Notes under the pieces: model-generated | Told to the model about the DNA's origin: nothing | The model's input: only the letters and a program-made list of their open reading frames with translations | Databases searched by the model: none | Part shown: piece after piece, positions 38,049-48,529 of the stretch | How positions within the stretch are numbered: the stretch's first letter is position 1 | How the letters are laid out: each line of letters starts with the position of its first letter | Program-made: the position numbers and the translations under genes | Origin: Vibrio sp. Of7-15 | Lineage (GTDB): Bacteria; Pseudomonadota; Gammaproteobacteria; Enterobacterales; Vibrionaceae | DNA: 64,000 bases | Reading direction: 5' to 3' | Assembly: GCF_022347565.1 (NCBI RefSeq) | Contig: NZ_JAKRGH010000003.1 | Location: forward strand, 124,001 to 188,000

Positions 38049-39647
38049 ATGCTAAGTAATGAAGTTTTAAAGCGTATCAGTAAATTGAGTATGCTCTGTT
38101 ACACGGAAAAACGTGATCGGGGAATGCAAATTCGCCAGTTTTTCCAGAAAGCAGGGTTTCCTGTGACGGACTCATTTACTCCGGGGAAAGAGATAGCTGA
38201 CCTTGCGGTATATGATTTTTATTTTATTGAATATCGGTACGCAGATCATGACATCATTGCTCAAATTGTAACGACGGCACGTAACAAAGCAAAGTTTGGC
38301 CAGCGTCCTATCTTTATTTTTGATATCGACAATGAAGACTCTCAAGTTGAGGTGATTAACGCAAGAGAACTGTTCCCTGATTTTGTTATTAACTCGCCTA
38401 TTAACTTTGGTTACATTGACGAGCTGATCAAAAAAGCAATGAGCCTAGTGCTACTGATTGAAAAATTGACAGCGGAAGTGAAGGGCTCTCACCAAGCATT
38501 CATCAAACGGGCTCAGACCTTTGATGGTGTGTATAAAAATAGAATGTTATTGAACATGACGCTAGAAGAGCTGAAAAAAGTGAATGATAAAGGCACTTTT
38601 CTCCGTGTCTATATGCGACATGATAAAGCAGACATTACACCTCAAAATTTAATGTCTTTTTGTGAGTTTGTGGAGCCGCCAAAAGCCATTCCTATACTTG
38701 AGATGTTGCTAAAAGCACAAAAATACAGTTTTAAAGCTCATATGATGCTGGCTGAGATTTATGCTGGTGCGAAACATATTGCGTCTTGGAAACAGCATTT
38801 AAGCAAAGCGTTTGAAAATCATCCTAAAAATACAAAAGTGTTTTATCTTTACCTGAACTTTATTATTAAGCATAAAGACTTTGCTCAGTTACAAAGCATG
38901 GTAATGAAGCGTTTTGTGCATATTGGTGTGAACCAATCAACGCTTAATAAAATGGTGATTGATATTGCTGATAGCATTATTAACAATCAGCAAGCAGTGT
39001 CTAAGAAAGAGTATCAGAAGCACTTTACAGGTTTGCTGATGACGTTACGTAAGCGTATTTCAATGGATAAGCGTGATGAGTTTCAAGGGTTGATTAATGT
39101 GCTAATCGCTCGTTACTTATTCAAGCACGGTAAAAAATACAAAGCTAGATCCATTGCGATTAGTAATTTCCATCGATTTTTATCGGGTAGAAAAGTCGCT
39201 CCTGATGAATTTCGTTTGGCGGCATTGAACGTGCTGGCCTCGGCAGGGGAGATGAAAATGAGTATTGCCATGTATAAAGCGTTTGATCAGCAGGCAATGC
39301 AAAAACATGTTCCAGAGTTTTATGCTCAGTCGATGGGCAACTTTCAGCGTTTGAACAAAGTGTATCAATGGTTGAAAGCGCAAAAAACAGAAAATACCAG
39401 CATGGCTCAGCTGATTAAAGTGACGAATAATTATCCTAATTCATCTGATCTTAATTATATGCTTTTGAATTTATTGCTAAAAAATAAAGAGATCATGAAA
39501 AACCCAGACATTATCAAACAATGTCTTTTGGTTATTCGTCGAATGGAAAAAGCCAATAATGCGGCGGGTAATGATACGTTAATGAGTACGGTTGAGCAGA
39601 ACAAAAAAGCGCTTAATGATTTCTTATTAGCGGGTGCAATGGGATAG
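38049..39647 (+). CDS. Receiver-like N-terminus with helical-repeat C-terminus
   Basis: 532-residue soluble protein. Residues about 14-140 have a receiver-like strand/helix rhythm (YDFYFIEYRY, RPIFIFDID, PDFVINSPI), but the canonical acidic cluster and conserved lysine are not obvious. Residues about 170-530 are all-helical with TPR-like pairs, for example AIPILEMLLKAQKYSFKAHMMLAEIYAGAK. I do not recognise a named family. A scaffold or adaptor role tied to signalling is an inference from architecture only. The ATG has no strong ribosome-binding site. It is a single gene. Confidence 0.6.
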   Translation: MLSNEVLKRISKLSMLCYTEKRDRGMQIRQFFQKAGFPVTDSFTPGKEIADLAVYDFYFIEYRYADHDIIAQIVTTARNKAKFGQRPIFIFDIDNEDSQVEVINARELFPDFVINSPINFGYIDELIKKAMSLVLLIEKLTAEVKGSHQAFIKRAQTFDGVYKNRMLLNMTLEELKKVNDKGTFLRVYMRHDKADITPQNLMSFCEFVEPPKAIPILEMLLKAQKYSFKAHMMLAEIYAGAKHIASWKQHLSKAFENHPKNTKVFYLYLNFIIKHKDFAQLQSMVMKRFVHIGVNQSTLNKMVIDIADSIINNQQAVSKKEYQKHFTGLLMTLRKRISMDKRDEFQGLINVLIARYLFKHGKKYKARSIAISNFHRFLSGRKVAPDEFRLAALNVLASAGEMKMSIAMYKAFDQQAMQKHVPEFYAQSMGNFQRLNKVYQWLKAQKTENTSMAQLIKVTNNYPNSSDLNYMLLNLLLKNKEIMKNPDIIKQCLLVIRRMEKANNAAGNDTLMSTVEQNKKALNDFLLAGAMG

Positions 39648-39694
39648 CGGTGTTATATTAGTTCGGCTTACGTCCGAATAACTCTTTCATACTA

Positions 39695-39725
39695 AAAAGG
39701 CTTCCAACACTGGAAGCCTTTTTTG
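39695..39725 (+). terminator. Terminator after the receiver/helical-repeat gene
   Basis: AAAAGGCTTCC pairs with GGAAGCCTTTT around AACACT, followed by TT. It may also serve the convergent DUF3581 gene. Confidence 0.85.
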
Positions 39726-39752
39726 ATTTTCATTCAATCTGTTTGCTGGTGG

Positions 39753-40478
39753 TTATGCGGCTTTTGTTTCCCACTTTGCTGCGAATTCTTCTTTACGAAC
39801 AGCAAAGCGGTGAACAAGATCATCGATAGCATCTTGTTGATATGGTTTCAAACCACTCGCGACCATGCGTTTGATGCCGGTTCCGACTTTTTCGCCATTT
39901 TCTTTAAAGCAAAAGTTAAGGCTTACCACGCCACGCTTACCATCCACATCCATAGTTGCACCAGTAAATTCTACTTCTGGATTAGATAGATCCAGTTTAG
40001 TGAATTCCAACTCCATGCTTTCATAAATAACCAGCGGGCGAGTGGTGTTAATCATCATTTGTTGCTCCTCCATAAGAGGGACCATGATGTGTGGGAAGTT
40101 CATACCCGAAAACTGAACGTAGCTTTGTACTACTTGGTTAATAAATTCAGGGTTCTTATTCACGTCCCCTGAGCGAGTGACATGAAGGTACTCTTTGCCA
40201 CTGTCATCAGTTAAAGCATTTTCGTTGTCTGAATCCACAATAGTAAGGTCAATGTCGTTAGACACCATACCTGCAAAGTCAAAGCGCATTTTTTGGCTTA
40301 TGCCTGTTTTACTGAGTAATACGGCAAAGAGGAGATCTCCAGGTACACAGAAACGTTTAGCGTCTTCGTCATGAATAGGGTTAAAGTCGCCAGCGATTTG
40401 CTTAGCAAAGTTACTTGCTTGTTCACGAGTAAATTGAAACTTGTTCTCTGTCGCAGAGTAGTAATGGCTTAGTTGCAT
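39753..40478 (-). CDS. DUF3581 protein with MaoC/hydratase-like motif
   Basis: 241-residue cytoplasmic protein of the DUF3581 family. Near the N-terminus it carries AGDFNPIHDEDA, which matches the hydratase-2 motif of MaoC and PhaJ hot-dog enzymes (Asp31 and His36 with the start used here). The following helix (FCVPGDLLFAVLL) also fits the hot-dog fold. A role in hydrating or binding 2-enoyl-CoA is a reasonable inference but unproven. I used the ATG at 40478; starts at 40514 and 40520 would add 12-14 residues that do not look conserved. It is divergent from yegD. Confidence 0.7.
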   Translation of the reverse strand: MQLSHYYSATENKFQFTREQASNFAKQIAGDFNPIHDEDAKRFCVPGDLLFAVLLSKTGISQKMRFDFAGMVSNDIDLTIVDSDNENALTDDSGKEYLHVTRSGDVNKNPEFINQVVQSYVQFSGMNFPHIMVPLMEEQQMMINTTRPLVIYESMELEFTKLDLSNPEVEFTGATMDVDGKRGVVSLNFCFKENGEKVGTGIKRMVASGLKPYQQDAIDDLVHRFAVRKEEFAAKWETKAA

Positions 40479-40695
40479 AGCGGGTGAATAAATACCTAAT
40501 TTATGAATTAACATGCTCATTATACCGAAGCTTGTTACTTAAATGGTCTATCCAGTCGTTTTTCTTTGTAAAAACGTACACTGGTAGCCAACTCTGTGGG
40601 TTCTTGTTGATCCTACTACAGAAGCGAGTACAATTTGGCCCCTTTTATTCTCGGGTAAGGCATTTTGCCTGAAAAGCAGCGTGTAGGAGCAAAGT

Positions 40696-42048
40696 ATGTT
40701 TGTTGGATTCGATTATGGTACTGCTAATTGTTCAATGGCTTATTTAAAAAACGGAAAGCCTGAATTAATCGCAATAGAACAAGATAATACTTTCATTCCG
40801 TCAACATTGTGTGCGCCTACTCGTGAAGCTGTCACCGAATATTTATACCGTTTTTGGGATATAAAATCGAGTACACCAGCGGGGGAGCAGCTGCTGCGCC
40901 AAGCGATGTCTTTTAATCGTATGGAAGACATTGAGGTCGAAAAAAACAGTTTATTGTTTGGCCGAGAAGCGCTGGATTTCTATATTGATGATCCTGAAGA
41001 AGTGTATTACGTAAAATCGCCGAAGTCTTTTTTGGGTGCCACGGGCTTGCGTGACGTACAAATAGCCCTTTTTGAAGACTTAGTATGTGCCATGATGACC
41101 AACATAAAGCAGAAAGCAGAGCTAAGTGTTGAACAAGAGATCACGAAAGCCGTGATTGGCCGCCCAGTCAATTTTCAGGGTAGTAAGGGCGACGAAGCGA
41201 ATCAGCAGGCCATCAATATCTTAACGTCAGCAGCGAAACGCTCTGGGTTTAAAGATATTGAATTTCAGCTAGAGCCAGTTGCAGCGGGTTTAGACTTCGA
41301 ACGAACTCTAACTGAGGACAAAACCGTACTAGTTGTTGATATCGGTGGTGGTACAACAGATTGCTCTATGATCGAAATGGGGCCGTCATGGTTGAAAAAA
41401 AGTGACCGTAATAGTGGCATTCTTGCTCATAGTGGCCGTCGTGTGGGTGGTAATGATTTAGATATTTACCTTGCATATCAAAAGTTGATGCCATTGTTAG
41501 GTAGTGGTTCAAAAAATCAGAAAGGGTTAGATTTACCAATGGGGCAATTTTGGAACCCTATTGCGATTAATAATGTGGCGGCTCAAGCTGACTTTTTTGC
41601 GGCTAAAAACCGTGATGTGCTGACGCAGTTAATGAGAGATGCCCAAGAGCCTAAAAAATTGGCTCGGTTACTAAAACTGTATGATGAAAAGTTAAGTTAC
41701 CGTGTGATTCGTGATGCTGAAAAAACAAAAATTGCGTTGTCTGAGCAGCAATCTCATGTGGTGGATTTGTCGTATTTGGAGAGTGGCTTAGATTTATCGA
41801 TTTCTTCTGAGCATTTTGAAGAGGCAATCATGAACCCACAACAGAAAATAAATGATTTGGTTGCAGAGGCTATTTTACAAGCAGGCAAGAAGCCAGACAT
41901 TATTTATGTGACTGGAGGTTCAGCCCGCTCTCCTATTTTACGAGCGGCACTGAAAGCTCAGCTTCCAGGAATAGAAATTGTGGGAGGTAACTATTTTGGT
42001 TCTGTTACTTCGGGCTTAGCTTATTGGGCGGAGCACTGTTTCTCGTAA
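40696..42048 (+). CDS. yegD: Hsp70-like chaperone YegD
   Basis: 450-residue protein with the actin/Hsp70 ATPase fold. Phosphate-binding motif 1 is GFDYGTANCSMAY and phosphate 2 is VVDIGGGTTDCS. The adenosine motif near the C-terminus is YVTGGSARSP. It lacks the substrate-binding domain of DnaK. TAGGAG at 40683-40688 is the ribosome-binding site. The cellular role is not established. The gene is convergent with sodC. Confidence 0.9.
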   Translation: MFVGFDYGTANCSMAYLKNGKPELIAIEQDNTFIPSTLCAPTREAVTEYLYRFWDIKSSTPAGEQLLRQAMSFNRMEDIEVEKNSLLFGREALDFYIDDPEEVYYVKSPKSFLGATGLRDVQIALFEDLVCAMMTNIKQKAELSVEQEITKAVIGRPVNFQGSKGDEANQQAINILTSAAKRSGFKDIEFQLEPVAAGLDFERTLTEDKTVLVVDIGGGTTDCSMIEMGPSWLKKSDRNSGILAHSGRRVGGNDLDIYLAYQKLMPLLGSGSKNQKGLDLPMGQFWNPIAINNVAAQADFFAAKNRDVLTQLMRDAQEPKKLARLLKLYDEKLSYRVIRDAEKTKIALSEQQSHVVDLSYLESGLDLSISSEHFEEAIMNPQQKINDLVAEAILQAGKKPDIIYVTGGSARSPILRAALKAQLPGIEIVGGNYFGSVTSGLAYWAEHCFS

Positions 42049-42063
42049 ATATTAGTGAAGATG

Positions 42064-42095
42064 AATTGGCCGCATAATCGCTGCGGCCAATTTTA
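42064..42095. terminator. Bidirectional terminator between yegD and sodC
   Basis: AATTGGCCGCA pairs perfectly with TGCGGCCAATT around a seven-base loop; TTTA follows on the plus strand. Confidence 0.8.
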
Positions 42096-42623
42096 TTACA
42101 TGATTACACCGCAAGCCATTCTTGCGCCACCGCCCCCTGATTTATGTGGGTGGTCGGCATGACTATCACCTCCCACATGTATCATCAATGAACGCCCGCG
42201 AACTTGGTCTAATGTTAATCGTGGCGCTAATACTGGATTGGTGATGTTGCCATCCATATCTGCATACAAAGCGGGCAAATCGCCTTTGTGGTTATCATTT
42301 GTCCATGGGTAACCGTGTTTGTTCGTTTTTTCAGGGTCATAGTGGCCGCCAGCAGCTCCTCCCGGTATTTTTTTTCCATTTTTTATCGTGGCACTACAAC
42401 TACCAAATTCGTGTAAATGGAAACCATGAATACCAGCAGGGAAAGAAGATAAACTGGGATCTAAAACCAGTCCATAATCTGATTCATAGAGCAAGATAGA
42501 GCCAACTTGAACGTGCTCTTCACCTTCGAACATCATCATATTGACTGAAATAGCGTAGGCTAGGTTGGGCAGTATCAATAATACTGAGGTGAACGCGGCT
42601 AATAAACACTTAACTTTTATCAT
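42096..42623 (-). CDS. sodC: Periplasmic Cu,Zn superoxide dismutase
   Basis: 175-residue secreted enzyme that converts superoxide to hydrogen peroxide and oxygen in the periplasm. A signal peptide covers about residues 1-24, ending near AYA. Metal-ligand regions are complete: [21 protein letters not shown] and [11 protein letters not shown]. The disulfide cysteines (GSC and MACG) and the guiding Arg are also present. The ATG at 42623 follows AGGAG (42629-42633); the upstream in-frame ATG at 42638 is not needed. Cu,Zn-SOD is classically known from Photobacterium leiognathi. Confidence 0.96.
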   Translation of the reverse strand: MIKVKCLLAAFTSVLLILPNLAYAISVNMMMFEGEEHVQVGSILLYESDYGLVLDPSLSSFPAGIHGFHLHEFGSCSATIKNGKKIPGGAAGGHYDPEKTNKHGYPWTNDNHKGDLPALYADMDGNITNPVLAPRLTLDQVRGRSLMIHVGGDSHADHPHKSGGGGARMACGVIM

Positions 42624-42737
42624 TACAGCTCCTAACAATGATAGTTACTATTGAGTTTATTGTTTTTAGTGTAGGAAAAAACCATCACTTAATAGGAGAA
42701 ATTTGATTAAAGAATGGCATTAAAATAAAAGTGGGAG

Positions 42738-42772
42738 TAAAAGAAAAGCCCTGAATATAGAAAATCAGGGCT
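42738..42772 (-). terminator. Terminator of the hut operon
   Basis: AGCCCTGA (42747-42754) pairs with TCAGGGCT (42765-42772). On the minus strand the stem is followed by TTTCTTTT. It lies 29 bases beyond the hutH stop codon. Confidence 0.8.
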
Positions 42773-42800
42773 AAATTCATACAGTTCAATAAAGCTGTGA

Positions 42801-44336
42801 TTATTTTACGCTTGGTAAAGTATTTACAGGCATTAACTTATTGTGAGTTGCTTCTAACAATAATGCATTGGCTTTTTCAATATCAGGCGCAAAGTAACGA
42901 TCTTTGTCATAAAAAGGTACGCGTTCACGTAGTTCTGTTTTGGCTGCCTCAATAAGCTCAGATGAACGTTTTGGTGCCCTAAAGTCGAGTCCTTGCGCTG
43001 CTGCGAGCAATTCAACGGCTAAAATACCGCGAGTGTTTTCAGCCATGTCTTTTAAACGACGGCCAGCAAAGGTTGCCATAGAAACATGGTCTTCTTGGTT
43101 GGCTGATGTCGGTAAGCTATCGACTGATGCTGGGTGAGCTAATGTTTTGTTCTCACTAGCAAGAGCAGCTGACGTTACCTGTGCAATCATAAAGCCTGAG
43201 TTTACACCGCCATTATCCACTAAGAATGGTGGTAATTTACTTAGACCGCTGTCGATTAACAGTGCCATTCTGCGTTCAGATAAGCTACCAATTTCAGCAA
43301 TCGCGAGAGCTAGGTTGTCACTGGCCATTGCGATAGGTTCAGCGTGGAAGTTACCACCAGAGATAATGTCGCCATCATCTGCAAAAACAAGTGGGTTATC
43401 AGATACTGAGTTCGCTTCTACTTCAAACACGTCAGCGGCTTGGCGAATCTGATGTAAACACGCTCCCATTACTTGAGGCTGACAGCGTAATGAATAAGGG
43501 TCTTGTACCTTTTCACAATCAGTATGAGATTCACCGATTTCACTGCTGCTATCAAGAATATTACGGTAGGCGGCAGCGGCATCCATTTGTGTACGGTGAC
43601 CACGAACACGGTGAATACGAGGATCAAATGGACGACGGCTACCGAGTGCTGCATCGACAGACATGGCACCACATAAGGTTGCTGAAGCAAACAGATCTTC
43701 GGCAGCAAATAGACCTTCAAGTCCAAATGCCGCAGAGGCTTGTGTGCCATTAAGTAGCGCTAGGCCTTCTTTAGGAGCCAGAGTAATTGGTTCTAATCCA
43801 GCGATAGACAAGGCGTCTAAACCCGAAATGATATTTCCGTTGTAACGCGCCTGTCCTTCACCTAGTAAAATGGTGCTCATGTGGGCTAGGGGAGCTAAAT
43901 CACCAGAAGCACCAACAGAGCCTTTTTTAGGTATGCATGGGTAAACTTGTGCGTTAACTAAAGTGATTAAGGCTTCAATGACTTTAAGGCGAATACCAGA
44001 GTAGCCACGCGCTAAGCTGTTAATTTTCAAAACCATCATTAAACGAACAGTTTCGTCGTCCATGAACTCACCGATACCAGCGGCATGAGAAAGAACGATA
44101 CTGCGTTGCAGGGTTTCTAAATCTTCAACAGCAATGCGAGTATTTGCCAGTAAGCCAAATCCGGTATTAATTCCATAGACGACGCGATCTTCAGCAATGA
44201 CATCGTTCACAACTTGAGTGCTGGCTTCAATATCAGGAATAGCAGCTGGATCTAAGCTTAATTTAACTGGTGAACGGCTTATATGGCGTAAGTCGTTAAG
44301 GCTCAATTTCCCTGGGGTAATGGTTAGTTGGTACAT
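42801..44336 (-). CDS. hutH: Histidine ammonia-lyase HutH
   Basis: Deaminates L-histidine to urocanate and ammonia, the first step of histidine catabolism. The 511-residue protein has the MIO-forming Ala-Ser-Gly in [14 protein letters not shown], plus LLNGTQAS and SVSDNPLVF. Start chosen at the ATG at 44336, behind GGAG six bases upstream; the in-frame ATG at 44354 overlaps the hutU stop. It is last in hutI-hutG-hutU-hutH, although it encodes the first enzyme. Confidence 0.96.
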   Translation of the reverse strand: MYQLTITPGKLSLNDLRHISRSPVKLSLDPAAIPDIEASTQVVNDVIAEDRVVYGINTGFGLLANTRIAVEDLETLQRSIVLSHAAGIGEFMDDETVRLMMVLKINSLARGYSGIRLKVIEALITLVNAQVYPCIPKKGSVGASGDLAPLAHMSTILLGEGQARYNGNIISGLDALSIAGLEPITLAPKEGLALLNGTQASAAFGLEGLFAAEDLFASATLCGAMSVDAALGSRRPFDPRIHRVRGHRTQMDAAAAYRNILDSSSEIGESHTDCEKVQDPYSLRCQPQVMGACLHQIRQAADVFEVEANSVSDNPLVFADDGDIISGGNFHAEPIAMASDNLALAIAEIGSLSERRMALLIDSGLSKLPPFLVDNGGVNSGFMIAQVTSAALASENKTLAHPASVDSLPTSANQEDHVSMATFAGRRLKDMAENTRGILAVELLAAAQGLDFRAPKRSSELIEAAKTELRERVPFYDKDRYFAPDIEKANALLLEATHNKLMPVNTLPSVK

Positions 44337-44353
44337 CGTATTCTCCATAGCCA

Positions 44354-46039
44354 TTATTTGTTTAGTTCGTTGTTAAGCATTGGCAGATCTAGCCCTTGCT
44401 CTTTAGCGCATTGTTTAGCGATGTCATAACCTGCATCAGCATGACGCATCACTCCTGTTGCAGGGTCATTTCGTAGTACACGGCCAACACGCTCAGAAGC
44501 ATCGTCCGTACCATCACATACCACAACCATGCCTGAATGTTGCGAGAAGCCCATACCTACGCCACCACCGTGATGTAGAGAAACCCAGGTTGCACCACTT
44601 GCAGTATTTAACATTGCGTTAAGTAGTGGCCAATCTGAAACTGCATCGGAGCCATCCATCATGCCTTCGGTTTCACGGTTCGGGCTGGCTACAGAGCCTG
44701 AATCTAAATGATCTCGGCCAATAACGATAGGGGCTTTGAGCTCACCATTTTTTACCATTTCATTGAACGCCAAACCTAAACGTTGGCGATCTTTTAAACC
44801 AACCCAACAAATACGAGCAGGTAAGCCTTGGAATTGAATGCGCTCACGAGCCATGTCTAACCAATTGTGTAGATGTGGGTTATCAGGGATCAGCTCTTTT
44901 ACTTTCTGATCGGTTTTGTAAATGTCTTCTGGATCACCAGATAAGGCCGCCCAGCGGAAAGGACCGATGCCTTCACAGAATAATGGACGAATATAAGCAG
45001 GAACAAAACCAGGGAAGTCGAAGGCATTTTCGACACCTTCTTCTAGTGCCATTTGGCGAATGTTATTACCGTAATCTACCGTTGCAGAGCCTTTCGCTTG
45101 CAGATCCAGCATGGCTTGAACTTGTAATGCCATGGATTGTTTCGCTGCTTTAACCACGGCTGCTTCGTCTTTAGTGCGCATTTCTGCCGCGTGCTCCATG
45201 CTCCAGCCTGTAGGCAAGTAACCGTTTAGTGGGTCATGAGCTGACGTTTGGTCGGTAACGACGTCTGGAGTGATGCCACGTTTGACTAGTTCAGGGAAAA
45301 TATCTGCTGCATTACCTAGTAGTCCAACTGAAACTGGCGAGTTATTGTCGATGGATTCATTGATGATAGCCAAAGCTTCATCTAGCGAGGTTGCTTTTTT
45401 GTCAACATAGCCTGTACGTAGGCGGTAATCGATGCGTGACTCGTCACATTCGACAGCTAACATAGAGAAGCCTGCCATTGTTGCCGCCAGTGGCTGAGCG
45501 CCACCCATACCACCTAAACCACCCGTTAATACCCAGCGCCCTTTGGCTTGGCCATCAAAGTGTTTCTTCGCCATAGCAACGAATGTTTCGTAAGTACCTT
45601 GTACAATGCCTTGAGAGCCAATGTAAATCCAAGAGCCAGCAGTCATTTGACCGTACATCATCAAGCCTTCTTTATCTAGCTCGTTGAAGTGCTCCCAGTT
45701 TGCCCAGTGTGGAACTAAGTTAGAGTTGGCAATCAATACGCGAGGGGCATTGTTGTGTGTTTTGAAGACCCCAACAGGTTTACCTGATTGAACTAACAAG
45801 GTTTCATCATCTTCAAGGCGCTTTAGTACGTCGACGATGGTGTCGAAGCATTGCCAATCACGCGCTGCACGGCCAATGCCGCCGTAAACAACCAGCGAGT
45901 GAGGGTGCTCTGCGACATCAGGGTGTAGGTTATTCATTAGCATGCGTAATGGTGCTTCTGTTAACCACGATTTTGCGTTTAACTCAGTGCCTTCAGGCGC
46001 TTTGATTGTACGAGTAGTGTCTAAACGCTTGTTAGTCAT
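44354..46039 (-). CDS. hutU: Urocanate hydratase HutU
   Basis: Converts urocanate to imidazolone propionate using tightly bound NAD+ as electrophile. The 561-residue length is typical. The NAD-binding region shows [13 protein letters not shown] and the active-site region has ICWVGLKDR and [13 protein letters not shown]. It follows hutG by 64 bases and is 17 bases ahead of hutH. Confidence 0.97.
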   Translation of the reverse strand: MTNKRLDTTRTIKAPEGTELNAKSWLTEAPLRMLMNNLHPDVAEHPHSLVVYGGIGRAARDWQCFDTIVDVLKRLEDDETLLVQSGKPVGVFKTHNNAPRVLIANSNLVPHWANWEHFNELDKEGLMMYGQMTAGSWIYIGSQGIVQGTYETFVAMAKKHFDGQAKGRWVLTGGLGGMGGAQPLAATMAGFSMLAVECDESRIDYRLRTGYVDKKATSLDEALAIINESIDNNSPVSVGLLGNAADIFPELVKRGITPDVVTDQTSAHDPLNGYLPTGWSMEHAAEMRTKDEAAVVKAAKQSMALQVQAMLDLQAKGSATVDYGNNIRQMALEEGVENAFDFPGFVPAYIRPLFCEGIGPFRWAALSGDPEDIYKTDQKVKELIPDNPHLHNWLDMARERIQFQGLPARICWVGLKDRQRLGLAFNEMVKNGELKAPIVIGRDHLDSGSVASPNRETEGMMDGSDAVSDWPLLNAMLNTASGATWVSLHHGGGVGMGFSQHSGMVVVCDGTDDASERVGRVLRNDPATGVMRHADAGYDIAKQCAKEQGLDLPMLNNELNK

Positions 46040-46103
46040 GTTGCTCTCCTTTGCAGGGTAGGGTTACATCTGTAATAGGTTGAAGTTATTTTATTTTTTG
46101 GTG

Positions 46104-47117
46104 TTAATTTTTGTTGTCATTCATTGCTCTGGCAATATCCCAAGTCAGCCTTGCCGCTAAGCGAGCAGTTTGGCTGTCAATGTCGTACCTTGGGTTATAT
46201 TCAGCGAGATCGGCCACTAATAATTTTGACTGTCCTTCGTCTGTTTTTGCTTCAAAAATCGGTTTCATTAGCGCCTCGATGATCTCGTAACTGACGCCAC
46301 GAGCGGCTGGCGCACTGACTCCCGGAGCGGTGCAGGCTGGGAAAACATCAATATCAATGGTTAGATATAAATAATCGGATTCACGAATAAAGGTTTCTAA
46401 TTCAACGGTTCTGCGAGCCAAAGACAAGGCCGTTAGTTGGTGATCTTCACGGTATAACACACCCAGTTCATCGGCTTTTTTAAACAGCGCTTGTGTATTA
46501 CTAGCTCTGCTGACACCGAGGCACGCGTAGTGAAAAGGCCAATCACGGTTTTGGCAGTAGTTGGCTATTTGAGAAAATGGCGTGCCTGAGCTTGGTCGGT
46601 ACTCAGAGCTGGCAGCGCTGTAGTTACGTAAATCAAAATGCGCATCAAAATTAATAATGCCAATTTTTGGTGGTTTTGTGTGCTGGCGCTGCTCTAGGTA
46701 TTTGGCTAAACCTTGGAAAGATCCCCATGCAATTTCGTGCCCGCCACCTAACGTAATGACTTTGTGCTTTTGGCGCAGAGCTTGGCAAATGTCGTTACTT
46801 AACCGACGCTGGCTATCATCTAGGTTATGATCGTCACAGTGAATGTTACCGCCATCATAAAACGGAGTGTTGTGATGCCAAGCAAGGTTAGCTAGTGCTC
46901 TGCGAATAGTATCAGGGCCATCATAAGCACCGACACGGCCTTTATTTCTTGCCACGCCTTCATCACAGGCAAAGCCAAGTAGCATAAGCCCAGGTTCTCC
47001 GCTCAGGCTCGCTTGCTCAGAACCATCCTGTAGAACGACTTTTTGATGTATGCGTTGTCCTAATTCACCATCTTCAGGGTCAACTCGGCCTTGCCATATA
47101 GTCTTATCAAGCGGCAT
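46104..47117 (-). CDS. hutG: Formimidoylglutamase HutG
   Basis: Arginase-family, manganese-dependent hydrolase that splits N-formimidoyl-L-glutamate to glutamate and formamide. The 337-residue protein carries the three metal-binding motifs: [18 protein letters not shown] and TIDIDVFPA. It overlaps hutI by 11 bases, so the two are translationally coupled. Its presence means this organism uses the four-step route rather than the formimino-deiminase route. Confidence 0.96.
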   Translation of the reverse strand: MPLDKTIWQGRVDPEDGELGQRIHQKVVLQDGSEQASLSGEPGLMLLGFACDEGVARNKGRVGAYDGPDTIRRALANLAWHHNTPFYDGGNIHCDDHNLDDSQRRLSNDICQALRQKHKVITLGGGHEIAWGSFQGLAKYLEQRQHTKPPKIGIINFDAHFDLRNYSAASSEYRPSSGTPFSQIANYCQNRDWPFHYACLGVSRASNTQALFKKADELGVLYREDHQLTALSLARRTVELETFIRESDYLYLTIDIDVFPACTAPGVSAPAARGVSYEIIEALMKPIFEAKTDEGQSKLLVADLAEYNPRYDIDSQTARLAARLTWDIARAMNDNKN

Positions 47118-48321
47118 AACACACCTCTCCGTTCACCAGTCGAGCGTGGAGGCGCGGGATACCAACTTGATAAGATAAATCAGCAGGGTGTTCAATATCC
47201 CAGATGGCTAAATCAGCATCAAAACCCGTAACTATTTGTCCTTTGCTATGATTTAACCCTAATGCTTGTGCGGCATGTACAGTGACACCCCGTAGCGCTT
47301 CTTCTGGTGTGAGTCTGAATAACGTACACGCCATATTCATCATCATAGTCAATGATGCAAATGGCGATGTGCCAGGGTTGAAATCAGTCGCAATGGCCAT
47401 TGGCACGTTATGTTTCCGCAATAGCTCAATTGGAGGGAGTTGTGTTTCGCGTAAAAAGTAAAAGGCACCAGGAAGTAAGGTGGCGACGGTGTGATTATGA
47501 GCAAGCGCTTTAACCCCAGCTTCATCCAAATACTCAACATGATCGACAGAGCTTGCGCCCATGTTTGCAGCAAGTGCACTGCCACCAAGGTTACTCAATT
47601 GCTCCGTATGACCTTTAATGCCCAAACCGTACTGTTTTGCAGTTTCAAAGACTTTTTGGGTTTGCTCTAGGTTAAAACCGATCCCTTCACAGAATACATC
47701 GACGTAGTCGGCGAGTTGTTCTTCCGCCGCTTGTGGGATTATTGTGTCGCACACATGGTCGATATATTGATCGGCCTTGTTTTGGTATTCCGGCGGCAGA
47801 GCATGGGCTGCGAGGAGAGTTGTGGATACGTTAATGCGTTCATGTTGTTCAAGTTGGCGAGCAACACGAAGCATTTTCAGCTCATCTTCTAAAGTTAACC
47901 CGTAGCCAGACTTGATTTCCACTGTTGTTACGCCGTCACGAATCAAGCCTTGTAATCTTGGTAGTGCTAATTCACACAGCTCAGATTCAGAGGCATTACG
48001 TGTCGAACGAACCGTTGATAAGATGCCACCACCACTTTTTGCAATTTGTTCGTAAGGTACGCCCGTCAAGCGTTGTTCAAACTCATTCGCTCTGTTACCA
48101 GCAAAAACAAGGTGGGTGTGGCAATCAATTAACCCTGGAGTGACCAGTTTGTTTTGGCAGTTGATGACTTTTACATGATCAAGTGAAGAAAATTCTTCTT
48201 TAGCGCCGATCTGCTTAATTTTACCTTTCTCTATACCAATATATTGATTATTAAGAACTTGGTAGCCATCTGGGCCTGTACTCATGGTGACTATATTGGC
48301 GTTACTCAGTATAAAATCCAT
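47107..48321 (-). CDS. hutI: Imidazolonepropionase HutI
   Basis: Metal-dependent amidohydrolase that opens imidazolone propionate to formimidoylglutamate. The 404-residue protein has the metal motif [16 protein letters not shown] and the late Asp in IATDFNPGT. Start is the ATG at 48321; GTG one codon upstream is less likely. It is the first gene of the hut catabolic operon, with a HutC-like operator at 48345-48356 just upstream. Confidence 0.96.
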   Translation of the reverse strand: MDFILSNANIVTMSTGPDGYQVLNNQYIGIEKGKIKQIGAKEEFSSLDHVKVINCQNKLVTPGLIDCHTHLVFAGNRANEFEQRLTGVPYEQIAKSGGGILSTVRSTRNASESELCELALPRLQGLIRDGVTTVEIKSGYGLTLEDELKMLRVARQLEQHERINVSTTLLAAHALPPEYQNKADQYIDHVCDTIIPQAAEEQLADYVDVFCEGIGFNLEQTQKVFETAKQYGLGIKGHTEQLSNLGGSALAANMGASSVDHVEYLDEAGVKALAHNHTVATLLPGAFYFLRETQLPPIELLRKHNVPMAIATDFNPGTSPFASLTMMMNMACTLFRLTPEEALRGVTVHAAQALGLNHSKGQIVTGFDADLAIWDIEHPADLSYQVGIPRLHARLVNGEVCYAA

Positions 48322-48344
48322 CACAGCCTCTAAATATGAATTAA

Positions 48345-48356
48345 ATGTATATACAA
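48345..48356 (-). promoter_or_regulatory. Predicted HutC operator before hutI
   Basis: ATGTATATACAA contains the perfect palindrome TGTATATACA (48346-48355), 24 bases upstream of the hutI start. It agrees with the TTGTATATACAA-type site bound by HutC repressors. Binding would block initiation of the catabolic operon until urocanate is present. Confidence 0.7.
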
Positions 48357-48470
48357 ATATATAGACAAATGAGGCGGGTGCCGCAAGTAACTTAAGAAAA
48401 AGTTGTGATGTAGGTAGCTATAAAGGGGCTAAAAAGAACGGTATTGAAACTAAAGCAGGGAGAAAATAGC

Positions 48471-48501
48471 TTCCTCCCTCTGATGGTTTGAGGGAGGGAA
48501 A
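48471..48501. terminator. Hairpin between hutC and hutI
   Basis: TTCCTCCCTC and GAGGGAGGGAA can form a stem of about ten base pairs with one bulge, 29 bases beyond the hutC stop. The T-run on the minus strand is poor. Confidence 0.5.
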
Positions 48502-48529
48502 AAAGGTAGCGGGGATGATAAATTCGTGG

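Noticed and set aside
43391-43753. Long open frame on the plus strand inside hutH
   Set aside because: It is the shadow of a highly conserved gene on the other strand and shows no protein family pattern.
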